Assembly: GCF_016756535.1 (NCBI RefSeq)
Contig: NZ_AP023247.1
Span: 4,216,501 to 4,280,500 of the forward strand
DNA length: 64,000 bases
From: Mesorhizobium sp. 131-2-1
GTDB taxonomy: Bacteria; Pseudomonadota; Alphaproteobacteria; Rhizobiales; Rhizobiaceae
Reading direction: 5' to 3'
Positions 18,313 through 27,600 of this stretch are shown piece after piece. Every line of letters starts with the position of its first letter. Positions within the stretch are counted from its first letter, which is position 1. A model generated the notes under the pieces. It saw nothing but the letters and a program-made list of their open reading frames with translations, had not been told where the DNA came from and did not search any database. A program made the translations under genes and the position numbers.

Positions 18313-19170
18313 TCATTTCACGGCCCCGGCCATCAGGCCGCGGATATAGAAGCGCTGCAGCGCCAGGAAGAGGATCAGGCAGGGCACCATCATCACGGTG
18401 ACGCCGGCCTGCACGGCGCCCCAGTCAATGGCGCCGAAGCGGCCGGACTGCAGCGCCGTCATCATGATCGGCAGCGTGAACTTCGACTGGTCGGTCATCA
18501 GCACGAGTGCTGCCAGGAACTCGTTCCAGGCGCCGAGGAAGGCGAACAGCGCGATGGTGACGATGCCCGGCCAGACCAGCGGCAGCATGACCCGCAAGAG
18601 CATGGTGACGTTGTTGGCGCCGTCCATGCGGGCTGCCTCCTCGATCTCGCGCGGCACTGCGTCGAAGGCGTTGCGCATCATGAAGATCGAGAACGGCAGC
18701 TGCAGCGTGACATAGACGAAGACCAGCCCGGTCAGCGTGTTGTGCAGGCCGACCTTGGTCAGCACCAGGAAGATCGGCGTCAGGATCGACTGGAACGGGA
18801 TCATGATCGTCGACAGGATGATGACGAAGAGCATGTCCTTGAACGGGAAGCGGAAGCGCGAGAAGCCGTAGCCGGCGAGCACGCTGACGATGACGGAAAA
18901 CACCACCGTCATTACCGAGACGTAGATGCTGTTTTGCGCCGGCAGCCAGAGCCCGTCGCCGAAGGTGTTGAGCGTGCCGTAGTTCTCGACCGAGAAGCCG
19001 GATGTCGGCCAGGGCGGCAGCGGCGGCAGGCGCGCCTCCTGTGACGGCTTGAAGGCCGACAGCACCGTCCAGACGATCGGCGCCAGGAACAGCAGCGAGG
19101 CGGTGATGCCGGTGGCGTGCTCGGCGATGCCGAGCCGAATGCGGCTGCTGCGGCTGCGTGCCTGCGCCAT
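18313..19170 (-). CDS. Carbohydrate ABC transporter permease (MalG type)
   Basis: 285 aa. Six predicted transmembrane helices, with the EAA loop towards the C-terminus (EIEEAARMDGANNVTMLLRVMLPLVWPG), the site that contacts the ATPase. Belongs to the carbohydrate-uptake-1 (CUT1) MalG group; the extracytoplasmic loop after the first helix carries SVENYGTL. Its ATG overlaps the TGA of the preceding permease (TGATG), so they are translationally coupled. The upstream open frame in the same register is a shadow of that permease. Confidence 0.9.
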   Translation of the reverse strand: MAQARSRSSRIRLGIAEHATGITASLLFLAPIVWTVLSAFKPSQEARLPPLPPWPTSGFSVENYGTLNTFGDGLWLPAQNSIYVSVMTVVFSVIVSVLAGYGFSRFRFPFKDMLFVIILSTIMIPFQSILTPIFLVLTKVGLHNTLTGLVFVYVTLQLPFSIFMMRNAFDAVPREIEEAARMDGANNVTMLLRVMLPLVWPGIVTIALFAFLGAWNEFLAALVLMTDQSKFTLPIMMTALQSGRFGAIDWGAVQAGVTVMMVPCLILFLALQRFYIRGLMAGAVK

Positions 19171-20099
19171 CAGTCGACCCCCTCGGGTTTGCGCAGCAGC
19201 CAAAGCTGGAAGAGGCTGAGCACGACGAGGATCATCAGCAGGATCATCGAAAGTGCCGCGCCATAGCCGAGCTTGAACGACACGAAGGACTGGTTGAAGA
19301 TCCAGTAGACGGCGGTCAGCGTCTGGTTGCGCGGGCCGCCGCGCAGGATGATGTAGAACTGGTCGAAGGCGAGGATGGAGCCGGCGACCGACAGGATCAG
19401 CGCCAGCGCCAGCGTGCGGCGCATCAGCGGCAGGGTGATGGCGCGAAAGCGCGCGAACGGCCCTGCCCCGTCGATCATCGCCGCCTCCTGCAGTTCCGAC
19501 GGGATCGACTGCAGGCCGGTCATCAGGATGATCATGGTGAAGCCCGCCACCTTCCACACCACCATGGCGATGATCGACCAGAAGGCCGGCTGGAAGGTAG
19601 CCAAGAGATTGAATTTCTTCTCGGTCAGGCCGAGATCGTAGGCGGCCGGGCTGAACAGGCCGGAATCGACGTTGAGCAGCCACGACCAGAGCAGGCTCGC
19701 CGAGGCAAAACCGATGACGGCCGGCATGAAGAAGGCGGTGCGGTAGACATTGGTGAGCGCCCGCGGCCGCTCGATGAAGATCGCCAGCGGAAATGCGACG
19801 GCGAAGATCGCGATCGTCACCACCAGCGTGTACCAGCCGGTGAAGCGCAGCGCGTTCCAGAAGCGGGTGTCGCGCAGGATCGCCCAGTAATTGTCGAGGC
19901 CGACATAGGAGTGCTCGCCCATCAGCGGCCAGTTGTGCAGCGACATCCACGCCGTCATGCCGAGCGGGATGATGAAGAACACGGTGACCAGCGCCACCGC
20001 CGGCGCGACATAGAGCAGGCCGATCCATTGCCGGCGCCCGGCGCCGACCAGTTTTCGGGGGCGCGCGGGGGCGGACGTTTCTGCCGTGATGGTGGTCAT
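19170..20099 (-). CDS. Carbohydrate ABC transporter permease (MalF type)
   Basis: 309 aa from the ATG at 20099; residues encoded further upstream come from the palindromic repeat and are not native. Begins with a basic cytoplasmic tail (RPRKLVGAGRRQ), then six transmembrane helices and the EAA loop (SELQEAAMIDGAGPFARFRAITLPLM). CUT1 family, partner of the following MalG-type permease. No ABC ATPase lies in this operon, so an MsmK/UgpC-type ATPase must come from elsewhere. Confidence 0.9.
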   Translation of the reverse strand: MTTITAETSAPARPRKLVGAGRRQWIGLLYVAPAVALVTVFFIIPLGMTAWMSLHNWPLMGEHSYVGLDNYWAILRDTRFWNALRFTGWYTLVVTIAIFAVAFPLAIFIERPRALTNVYRTAFFMPAVIGFASASLLWSWLLNVDSGLFSPAAYDLGLTEKKFNLLATFQPAFWSIIAMVVWKVAGFTMIILMTGLQSIPSELQEAAMIDGAGPFARFRAITLPLMRRTLALALILSVAGSILAFDQFYIILRGGPRNQTLTAVYWIFNQSFVSFKLGYGAALSMILLMILVVLSLFQLWLLRKPEGVD

Positions 20100-20116
20100 G
20101 GGTAAGCGCTCACTTT

Positions 20117-20258
20117 CCTTCTCCCCTTGTGGGAGAAGGTGGATCGGCGCGCAGCGCCGAGACGGATGAGGGGTGCGCGACGGAGTACCGTCCTTGCCAA
20201 GCTGGAACACCCCTCATCCGTCGCCTTCGGCGACACCTTCTCCCACAAGGGGAGAAGG
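20117..20258. repeat. Palindromic intergenic element, copy 1
   Basis: 142 bp bounded by inverted 23-base ends (ccttctccccttgtgggag at the left, ctcccacaaggggagaagg at the right), with internal smaller stems (cggcgcgcagcgccg; gtcgccttcggcgac). A second copy with the same ends and a shared internal tgccaagctggaacacccctcatccg-type core is at 58820-58965. This is a rhizobial mosaic palindromic element of the RIME type. It lies in the transcribed spacer between the binding-protein gene and the permease genes, where a folded RNA could protect the upstream message. Confidence 0.85.
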
Positions 20259-20432
20259 TGGGAGCCAACCTTCCGGCGCGCCGCGATACTGATAGGTAAG
20301 TGCTGTCTCAACGCGAAAAACCCTGCCGTTAGCGATGCAATCTCCGGCCGCCCGTCCAGGGAGACGGGTCGGGCGGCCGGGTTGTGGTCCGCGAGGAGAA
20401 GGCGTGCCTTCCCTGCCCGCAGGCCGTAACGC
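20259..20432. other. Spacer between repeat and binding-protein gene
   Basis: No gene is apparent. Together with the repeat it forms a 333-bp gap inside the operon. Just 3' of the binding-protein stop (minus strand) lies GC-rich sequence with short complementary runs around 20340-20400 (ggccgcccgtcc... gggcggccgg), which can pair into a hairpin and may attenuate downstream expression. Confidence 0.4.
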
Positions 20433-21674
20433 CTATTTCTGCGGTGCCTGGTCGATGATCGACTGCATGGTCTCTTGCGCATTCGATATCGCGCCGTCGA
20501 CATCGTCGCCGAAGAAGACCTCGTTGACCATCTGCGTCCACGGGCCGTTAGCGGAGTTGATCAGGTCGTTGAACACCACCGTATAGGGCGTGCGACCCTT
20601 GGCCATCGCCTCGGCGGCGATCTGGTAGCGCGGGTCGAGATCCTTGAGCGCCTCCTTGGCGATGTCGCCGCGCACCGGCAGGCTGCCATATTTCGCCAAG
20701 AGGGTTTGTCCTTCGAGCGAATAGGCGAAGTCCAAAAATTCCTTCACCACGGCGAGCTTCTTGGTGCCCTTGGTGACGACGAAATTGTCGCCGCCGGCGA
20801 AGGACGACCAGCCGCCATCCTTGCCCGGCAGGAAGGTGACGCCGTAGTCGACATTGGGATACTGGGTGTTTAGCGCGCCGATGGCGAAGGCGCCGGACGG
20901 CGAAATGCCGATATTGCCGGCGGCGAAGGCGGCAAAGAAATTGGCGCCAGTGTCGGTCTGCGCGCCCGACGGCACCAGGTCCTTCTTGACCATCGAGCGG
21001 TAGAGGTCGATGGCGCCGCGCAGCTGCGGGCTGTCCAGTGTCGCCTTGGAGCCGTCCTCGGTCAGGATGTCGCCGCCAGAGGCCCAGACCAGCGGCGTGA
21101 AGGTGAAGATGTTGCAGCCGCCGCAATTGCCGGAGAAATAGAAGCCCTTGATGTCGCCGCCGAGCGCGTTGACCTTCTCGGCGTCGGCCTCGATCTCGGC
21201 CCAGTTGGTCGGCCCCTTCTCGGGGTCGAGGCCTGCCTGCTTGAACAGCTTCTTGTTCCAGATCAGCACCGAACTATCGGCCGAGAACGGCAGGCCGTAG
21301 ATGCGGCCCTTATAGGTGCCGGTCTTCACATGCGCCGGCGACAGGCTGGCGAAATAGGGCAGCGACTTCGCCCAGTCGGTGATGTCCTCGAGCTGGCCGG
21401 CGGCCGAGAAGGATGGCGTGTAGATCAGGTCCAGCGAGAGCGCGTCGGGCGCTGTGCCGCCAGCGGCGGCCGCACCGTATTTCGGGATGATCTCGGCATT
21501 TGGGATGATGTCGAGCTTGATCTGGTTCTCATGGCTCTTGTTGAAGGCATCGACGATGCGCGGCATGAAGTTGGAGCCGTCGGCGCGCACCCAGATGTTG
21601 GCGGTGTCGGCGGCGAAAGCGGGCAGCGCAAAGATGCTCGCGGCGAGCGCGAGCCCGGCAATCATGGTCTTCAT
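20433..21674 (-). CDS. Sugar ABC transporter substrate-binding protein
   Basis: 413 aa. Signal peptide (MKTMIAGLALAASIF, then ALPAFAADT). The mature part is a cluster B/CUT1 extracellular solute-binding protein (SBP_bac_1): IVDAFNKSHENQIKLDII, YGLPFSADSSVLIWNKKLF, PSGAFAIGAL. It has an internal CGGC pair and ends in AISNAQETMQSIIDQ. It delivers sugar, presumably L-arabinose-containing oligosaccharides given the GH127 gene, to the two permeases. Two starts, at 21674 and 21689, each follow an identical AGGAGAACC ribosome-binding site; I chose the inner one because it gives the more usual signal peptide. Confidence 0.9.
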   Translation of the reverse strand: MKTMIAGLALAASIFALPAFAADTANIWVRADGSNFMPRIVDAFNKSHENQIKLDIIPNAEIIPKYGAAAAGGTAPDALSLDLIYTPSFSAAGQLEDITDWAKSLPYFASLSPAHVKTGTYKGRIYGLPFSADSSVLIWNKKLFKQAGLDPEKGPTNWAEIEADAEKVNALGGDIKGFYFSGNCGGCNIFTFTPLVWASGGDILTEDGSKATLDSPQLRGAIDLYRSMVKKDLVPSGAQTDTGANFFAAFAAGNIGISPSGAFAIGALNTQYPNVDYGVTFLPGKDGGWSSFAGGDNFVVTKGTKKLAVVKEFLDFAYSLEGQTLLAKYGSLPVRGDIAKEALKDLDPRYQIAAEAMAKGRTPYTVVFNDLINSANGPWTQMVNEVFFGDDVDGAISNAQETMQSIIDQAPQK

Positions 21675-21731
21675 GGTTCTCCTCCTCATTGGTTCTCCTC
21701 CCAGTTCGGCCGCGCTTGCAGCGCTGGCCCG

Positions 21732-22775
21732 TTAGCCGCCCGGCGGACGGCCGCATGACTGACGCGCCACCAGCCGGCACGGCAGTTTCCGTATGCCCGG
21801 CGTGGCCGGTTGGCCGCCGACGAGCGAAAGCAGAGCGAGCCCGGCCTCGCGCCCGAGCGCAGCCAGGTTCATGTCGACCGAGGTCAGCGGCGGGCGCGTC
21901 GCCTCGGCCACGATCTCCCAATTGTCGAAGCCGATGACGCCGACATCCTCGGGCACCCGGATGCCGCGCTCGCGGAGCGCATCGATGACGCCGCGCGCGA
22001 TCTGGTCGTTGCCGCAGAAGACGGCGTCGGGTCGCTCGCCCGCCTTGCCGTCGAACAGTTTCGCCACCGCCTCATGCCCCCAGCCCTCCGACCAGGCGCC
22101 GAGCAGCGGCTCGGCAACCGGCAGGCCGTGCTCGATAAGGACATCGCGGTATGCCTGCGCCCGCGCGTGCACCACGGCGAAGCTCGCCGGCCCGCTGACA
22201 TGGGCGATGCGCCGGCGACCGAGCCGACAAAAATGCTCGACCGCCAGCCGGGCGCCGCCGGCATCGTCGGAGACGAAGGCGACCGAGCCGGGATCGGGCT
22301 GGGTGAAGGCATAGATGACGGGAATGCGCAGGTTGGAGAGGTCGATCGGCAGATGGCGGTCGATGCGCTTGCCGGTGGCGATGATGCCGTCAACGCGCTT
22401 GTCGAGCATGGCCTCGACATGCAGCTGGCCAAGCCGCGGATCGTCCTCGACATTGCACAGGAACACCGAGACGCCGGCATCGACCAGCGCGTCGGACACG
22501 CCGGCCATCAACGGCAGCGAGAAGCGGCCGTAAGTATCGTTGGTGAGCAGCCCGACGGTGAAGGAGCGCTTGCGCAACAGGCTCTGCGCCAGGCTGTTCG
22601 GGCGGAAGCCGAGTCGCTGCGCCGTCTCGCGGATGCGCTCGCGCGTCTCCGCGGTCATCCGCCCCTGCCCGTTCAGCGCTTTTGACGCCGTCGCCACGCT
22701 GACGCCGGCGGCCGACGCCACCTCACGCAGGGTGACCGGGGCGGAAGCTGGCGCTGGCGAGGCGTCGGAGGACAT
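21732..22775 (-). CDS. LacI-family transcriptional regulator of the sugar operon
   Basis: 347 aa. N-terminal LacI helix-turn-helix and hinge (TLREVASAAGVSVATASKALNGQGRM, then RLGFRPNSLAQSL), followed by a type I periplasmic-binding-like sensor domain (VGLLTNDTYGRFSLPLMAGV, PDAVFCGNDQIARGVIDAL, VIGFDNWEIV). First gene of the run LacI, binding protein, MalF, MalG, GH127; the gap to the binding-protein gene is only 57 bp with no separate operator, so the operon is probably autoregulated. Two copies of a palindromic box lie just upstream. Confidence 0.9.
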   Translation of the reverse strand: MSSDASPAPASAPVTLREVASAAGVSVATASKALNGQGRMTAETRERIRETAQRLGFRPNSLAQSLLRKRSFTVGLLTNDTYGRFSLPLMAGVSDALVDAGVSVFLCNVEDDPRLGQLHVEAMLDKRVDGIIATGKRIDRHLPIDLSNLRIPVIYAFTQPDPGSVAFVSDDAGGARLAVEHFCRLGRRRIAHVSGPASFAVVHARAQAYRDVLIEHGLPVAEPLLGAWSEGWGHEAVAKLFDGKAGERPDAVFCGNDQIARGVIDALRERGIRVPEDVGVIGFDNWEIVAEATRPPLTSVDMNLAALGREAGLALLSLVGGQPATPGIRKLPCRLVARQSCGRPPGG

Positions 22776-22797
22776 GTGTCGAGGCGCATCCTAAAGG

Positions 22798-22814
22798 TGG
22801 GAAAAGGTTTTCTC
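22798..22814 (-). promoter_or_regulatory. Candidate LacI-family operator, proximal copy
   Basis: tgggaaaaggttttctc, an imperfect palindrome with gaaaa/ttttc arms about a GG centre, 22 bp upstream of the regulator's ATG. An identical 17-mer lies 68 bp away. Between them is a second small palindrome, TTGAC-N7-GTCAA (22833-22849). The paired identical boxes next to a LacI gene support autoregulation, perhaps with looping. Confidence 0.65.
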
Positions 22815-22865
22815 TTATCGTCCTGCGCGGTGTTGACTGGTGAGGTCAATGCGCTTCGGGCAATT

Positions 22866-22882
22866 TGGGAAAAGGTTTTCTC
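22866..22882 (-). promoter_or_regulatory. Candidate LacI-family operator, distal copy
   Basis: Identical to the proximal 17-mer and in the same orientation, centre to centre 68 bp (about 6.5 helical turns). The core promoter is expected between or over these boxes, but no convincing -35/-10 pair could be assigned. Confidence 0.6.
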
Positions 22883-22989
22883 AGAGGGAGACTAGGGGAA
22901 GGTGCCGGGGTTGGCAAGGGGATAACTTTGGTTATTTGGCGCGCCTGAGATCTCTTAGTGCCGTCATCGATGACCGCTTCGCGCCAAAG

Positions 22990-24051
22990 CTAGATCGGAA
23001 ATCCTTGTAGGGAGGCCAGCGAATTGCAGATCAGCACGAGCTTGCCCTTGACGCCTCCCTGACCGAGCAACTCCTGGGCGCGACGAGCCTCGATCAATGG
23101 CATCCGCTCGGCCACCATCGGCTTGATCTTCCCATCACGAAGCAGCTCGAGTAGGGCGCCGAGATCTTCGCGGAACCAAGCGAGCTTCCACCGTTTCAAG
23201 TATTGTATGCTATAGGGGAGTATGCGCCGTCGGCCTGGTGACACGAAAGCGCGGACCGCGTACCACGCCGGTCGCAATATTCCGCGAAGACGATAACGCA
23301 AGCCCCCTGCCAGTTGGCCCTTCTGCAGAAATGAAGTGAAGCCATAGGCTATGACGCGGCCACCAGGCCTCAGAGTCCGAAACGAACGCCAGACATTGGC
23401 TTCGCCGACCCCGTCGAAGACGACATCCACGCCGTCGTTTGTCAGGCGATGGATCTCTTTGACGAAGTCGGCCCGCTGGTAGTCGATCGGCGTGGCCCCG
23501 AGATCGGATACGATCTGATGAGTTGCAAGAGATGCAGTCCCATACATCTCCAGACCTGCCAGGCGGCCGAGTTGCAGCAGAGCCGTCCCCACTCCGCCGG
23601 CCGCGCCATGAATAAGGACCCGTTGTCCCGGTGAGGCATGCCCAAAGCGATGCATCATCTGATAGGCCGTAACGTAGTTCAGCACGAGGCTAACTGCCTC
23701 TGCGGGATCAACACCAGTTGGAACCGGAGTGAGTTCACCTTCCGGCAGGCAGATGAACTGGGCGTAGCCACCATGAATGGGCAACGCCGCAACCATTTTG
23801 CCAACCATCGTATCGGACGCGCCCTCTCCGGCCTCATCCACGATGCCTACGATGTCCCATCCTGGCGTGAATGGCAGGGTCGTCTTTTCCGGATGAATCC
23901 CCTCTCGCATTAGTAGCTCTGCGAAGGAGACGCCGGCGGCGATTGTTTGCACCCGCAGTTCACCCGATGCCGGATGGGGCGCGTCTTCCTCCACAATCTC
24001 CAGAACTTCAGGTCCGCCATAGTGACGAACAACGATGCGCAGAGACTTCAT
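22990..24051 (-). CDS. Medium-chain quinone oxidoreductase / zinc-independent alcohol dehydrogenase family protein
   Basis: 353 aa from the ATG at 24051. GroES-like N-terminal domain (YGGPEVLEIVEEDAPHPASGE, LPFTPGWDIVGIVDEAGEG) and a Rossmann NADPH site (RVLIHGAAGGVGTALLQLGRLAG). The catalytic-zinc ligands of true alcohol dehydrogenases are absent, which fits the quinone reductase/crotonyl-CoA-type branch. An insertion of basic residues lies at about 255-300. GC content and codon choice look more relaxed than in the sugar operon. No operon partner. Substrate unknown. Confidence 0.8.
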   Translation of the reverse strand: MKSLRIVVRHYGGPEVLEIVEEDAPHPASGELRVQTIAAGVSFAELLMREGIHPEKTTLPFTPGWDIVGIVDEAGEGASDTMVGKMVAALPIHGGYAQFICLPEGELTPVPTGVDPAEAVSLVLNYVTAYQMMHRFGHASPGQRVLIHGAAGGVGTALLQLGRLAGLEMYGTASLATHQIVSDLGATPIDYQRADFVKEIHRLTNDGVDVVFDGVGEANVWRSFRTLRPGGRVIAYGFTSFLQKGQLAGGLRYRLRGILRPAWYAVRAFVSPGRRRILPYSIQYLKRWKLAWFREDLGALLELLRDGKIKPMVAERMPLIEARRAQELLGQGGVKGKLVLICNSLASLQGFPI

Positions 24052-24373
24052 AGCAGGCTCGGTCCAGATTGGACTCCTCCATCGAGGCAACCTCAGATGA
24101 AAAGATAGCGCGCGCTGGTATGAAGCGACTTGCTCCAGATCAACCCGCGAGAAATCGGTCGCCCGAGTGCGTCTCCAATCCGATTTGCAGTAGCGCGCCG
24201 CCCCGCAGCAGCGCCGGTGACGGATGGAATTTCAGGAGACACCATGTAGTGTACGGCCGCCACTCGATCTTGAACTCACGTCTGGTCGCAGCGGGTCAAA
24301 AGCAGCCCATCGCGGTTTGCTCCTCTGACCGCCAGCCATACGCAATCAGCGGTCCCGCCCCACCATTCCACCC
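24052..24373. other. Non-coding stretch upstream of the oxidoreductase
   Basis: About 320 bp of lower-GC sequence. Short open frames are present but have no family signature or plausible ribosome-binding site. It should hold the oxidoreductase promoter at its left end. Its right end abuts the duplicated HPt/glycosyltransferase junction. Confidence 0.4.
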
Positions 24374-24559
24374 GGAGATCGAGCGCACGCTGGTATGACG
24401 CGGCCCTGCCCGGCCGCGCCTATTTCTTGGCGCCGCCGAGACCGGTCCTGGTCATTTCGCCCCAGCCCTGGTCGCCGCGCAGGAATTGCCACCAGCCCTT
24501 CACGCGCCAGAAATTGTTGAGCTGGCGGTAGCCGAAATTCTCGATCACGGCGACGGCCG
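24374..24559. repeat. Degenerate copy of the HPt/glycosyltransferase 3'-end junction
   Basis: Bases 24374-24403 match the last codons and stop of the HPt gene (EIERTLV-stop here, EIERALQ-stop in the intact copy). Bases about 24418-24559 encode, on the minus strand, the last about 45 codons of the GT2 synthase (AVAVIENFGYRQLNNFW, ending TRTGLGGAKK). By eye about 93 percent of about 135 bp is identical to the copy at 34484-34622. No start or upstream part of either gene remains, so it is a fragment, not a gene. Confidence 0.85.
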
Positions 24560-24619
24560 AGATGCGGCGATGAGTTGCCCGTTCCGGCGGCCGGCTCAAG
24601 CGGCGACCCGTTGCCGACA

Positions 24620-27600
24620 TCAGCGCGGACAAGTGCCAGTTGCGGGGTCTTCAGGAAGGAAGAAGCTTCGCCGCTCGCAAGCGGTGAGTTCGCGAGGGAC
24701 GGTGCGCCGGGCGAAGTCAATGAGGTCCTTGGGTGTCTGGAAGACGCGAACGATGCGGACACCTTTTTCGCCGGCAACAATTGCAACGTGGGTGCCGTCG
24801 GAACTGAAAGCTGCGCGTGTAAAGCCCAGTAGAACGGTTGCTTCGTCGTGGCTGTCAAGGACGGCAATCTGGCGCCCCGATTGCGTCGCCCATAGCCGGA
24901 CCGTGCGATCTTTCGAGGACGCGGTCACGACATACAAACCGCTGGGACTGAACTGGGCGCTGTCCACCGCGCCGCTGTGGCCCCTTAGAACGGCCCTTTC
25001 CAACCCGCCAGCGACGCTCCAGATCCGGACGGTTCCATCGCGCGAGCCGGTCAGCAGCGACTGACCGTCGGGGCTGAAGGCGACGACCGCTACCGCGCCG
25101 GTGTGTCCCTCCAGCGTCCTGACGTTTGCTCCGTCCGTGGTCGACCAGATTCGGGCCGTGTGGTCGAGTGAGCCCGTGGCGACGAGTTGACCGTCCGGGC
25201 TGAAGGCCGCTGCCGTGATGCGATCCTGATGCCCCGCAAGAGCCCTGAGCTCGGCTCCGCCCGTCGTCAGGAGGTGGCCCGCATTGTCTTCCCTGGCCGA
25301 GAGGATCAGATTTCCGTCAGGACTAAGAATGGCCTGCGGCAGATTGCTGCTTGTATTGATGACCGCCAGCTCGGTGCCGTTCGCCGCGTCCCACAGCTGC
25401 GCGGTGCCATTCATCGATGCGGAAACCAGCGATTTGCGGTCGCGACCAAACTGGATCTGGATCAGTCCGCCATGCGCTTGGAACCGGGCGGTCTCCTGTC
25501 CCGTGGCCACATCCCAAATTCGGACCTGGCCGCCAAGGGAGGCCGTCGCGGCGCGCCTTCCATCGGGACTGAACGTCGCGTTCTGAACGATCTCCTGTGT
25601 ATCGAGCCGGATTGTCTCGCGCCCGCTTACAACATCCCACAGGTGCGCCGCGCTGTCGCCGCCGCCGGTCAGCAGATGGACATTGTCGGGACTGAAGACC
25701 GCGAAAGTCGGCCGGTATTCATGCGAGAGCGCGGTCGTCAGGGCGCCGTCGACATCCCACAGCCGAGCGGTGCCATCGTGTGAAGCAGTGAGAAGAATGT
25801 TGCTGTCAACCGGGCTGAATTCCAGATGCTCGACCAAAGAGTCATGACCGGCGATCGTCGTCACCAACGAGACGCGTTCAGCGTCCCAGATGCGGATCGG
25901 CCCATTGATCGAGGCGGTCGCCAGGAAGCGGTCGTCCGGGGTGAAAGCACCGTTCATCTCCACATCGCGTTCATCTGTGTCGATGTCTGGCTTCAACCCC
26001 GAAACCTCCTGGCCGAGCACATCATCCAGCGTTCCCAACGCTCCATCCCAAATCCGGGCAGTGCCATCGAGGGATACCGTGGCGATTCGCCGACCCCCGT
26101 GACTGAAAATCACGCCGTTCAATTGCGTGTCGCTCTTGCTGCCGGCCAACTTTGCGATCTCCGTTCCTTTCGACAAATCGAAAAGGCTGGAGGTGTCGCG
26201 GTGTGAATGCCAACCCCACGGGCCGGCCAGCATCCGGCTTCCGTCCGGGCTGAACGCCAGGCTGTAGGGCCAGGAGGTCACTCGGATTGACTGCGTCAGC
26301 GCGCCGTCTGAGGAATTCCAGATCGAAACAAAATGCTTGCCCGCCGTCGCGAAGCTGCGGCCATCTGGACTGAAAGCAGCACGCGTATATGCGTCGCTCC
26401 TTACACCCAGCACTTTCTTTCCGGTCCGAGCATCCCAGAGCGTTGCATCGCTGTTCTCCCCCGCTGTCAGCACCCGGGTGCCATCCGGGCTGAAGATTGC
26501 CGTCGGATAATTGCCTACCGGCCGCAGGATGAAGAGCTGTTCTCCCGAGACGGCGTCCCAGAGGCGTGCAGTGCCGTCCCTCGCGGCCGTCAGGATGCGG
26601 CTCCCGTCCGGGCTGAATTCAGCCCTCTCCACGACCTCCTCATGACCTTTCAGAACTTCAGTTTCGGCACCGCTGGAGATGTCCCAGACGCCTGCGGTTT
26701 TGTCGTAGGATGCGGTGACGATGCGATCGCCGGTCGGATTGAATGCCGCATACGTCACGCCGGCGCCATGCCGGAAGATTTTGATCTGTTGGTGCGCCAG
26801 CAGAGCCTTGTAGAGGGCTGCCTCCGCCTCGAAGAGATATGGCCGCTCGGATTGGTCTTTCGAGGGCAGTGCTTCAAGCCCCAACAGGATCGCAGCCTCG
26901 GTGTTGCCTGCCGCGGTGGACTGCTCCGAAAGGAACGAGAGCGAAAGAGACTGATTGCGCAGCGCCTGGTCTCGTTGCCACCTTGCCTCCTCCTGCGCCC
27001 TGAAGGCGACCAGTGCACCTGCGCCCGCCATGAGAGCGAGCATTATCGCCACGATCGCGGCGTTGCGTGTACGTCGGGCAAGCCGGTTTGCCGCGGCAGC
27101 CGCGAGGTTCCGGCGCTCGGCTTCGCGCTCCAGGCGCTCGCGTTTTGCCTCTTCGGCGGCCGCGATCAGCGCCAGCTCTGCGTGCCGGTCCTTCTCCTCT
27201 TTCTGCCGACAGGCACGCAAGGACTCCTCGATGTATTCCAGGACGTAATCGTCGACCTCCTCCCGTCTTGACAGCATCAACTCTTCGCCCTCCGCCAGAC
27301 GTTTGCCGGACGGAAGCAGAAGCTCTCTATTCCTGTTCTCCAGGTGCCACCGGTGGGCGTCAGACCTCAGGCGTTCGCGCGTCTCGAGGAAATTGCGGTT
27401 TGCATTCACAATGTCACCGGCGCGCGGCCAGCGCCTCAACAGTGCTTCATGTGCAACGCGGACCAGGACATGTCCTGCGGCGTCCTCATCGCTGACGAGG
27501 AGCCGAGCGTCGATCAGGGCCCTGACGAGGGCCGATCGCGCGGGAGTGCCTGCAACTTCGGTGAACATGGCCGGACGTGCCGTGACCGTTTCATCGCCCG

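Noticed and set aside
24420..24632. A 70-codon minus-strand frame ending like the GT2 synthase
   Set aside because: Only the last about 45 codons match; no start or catalytic part, so it is listed as a duplicated fragment.
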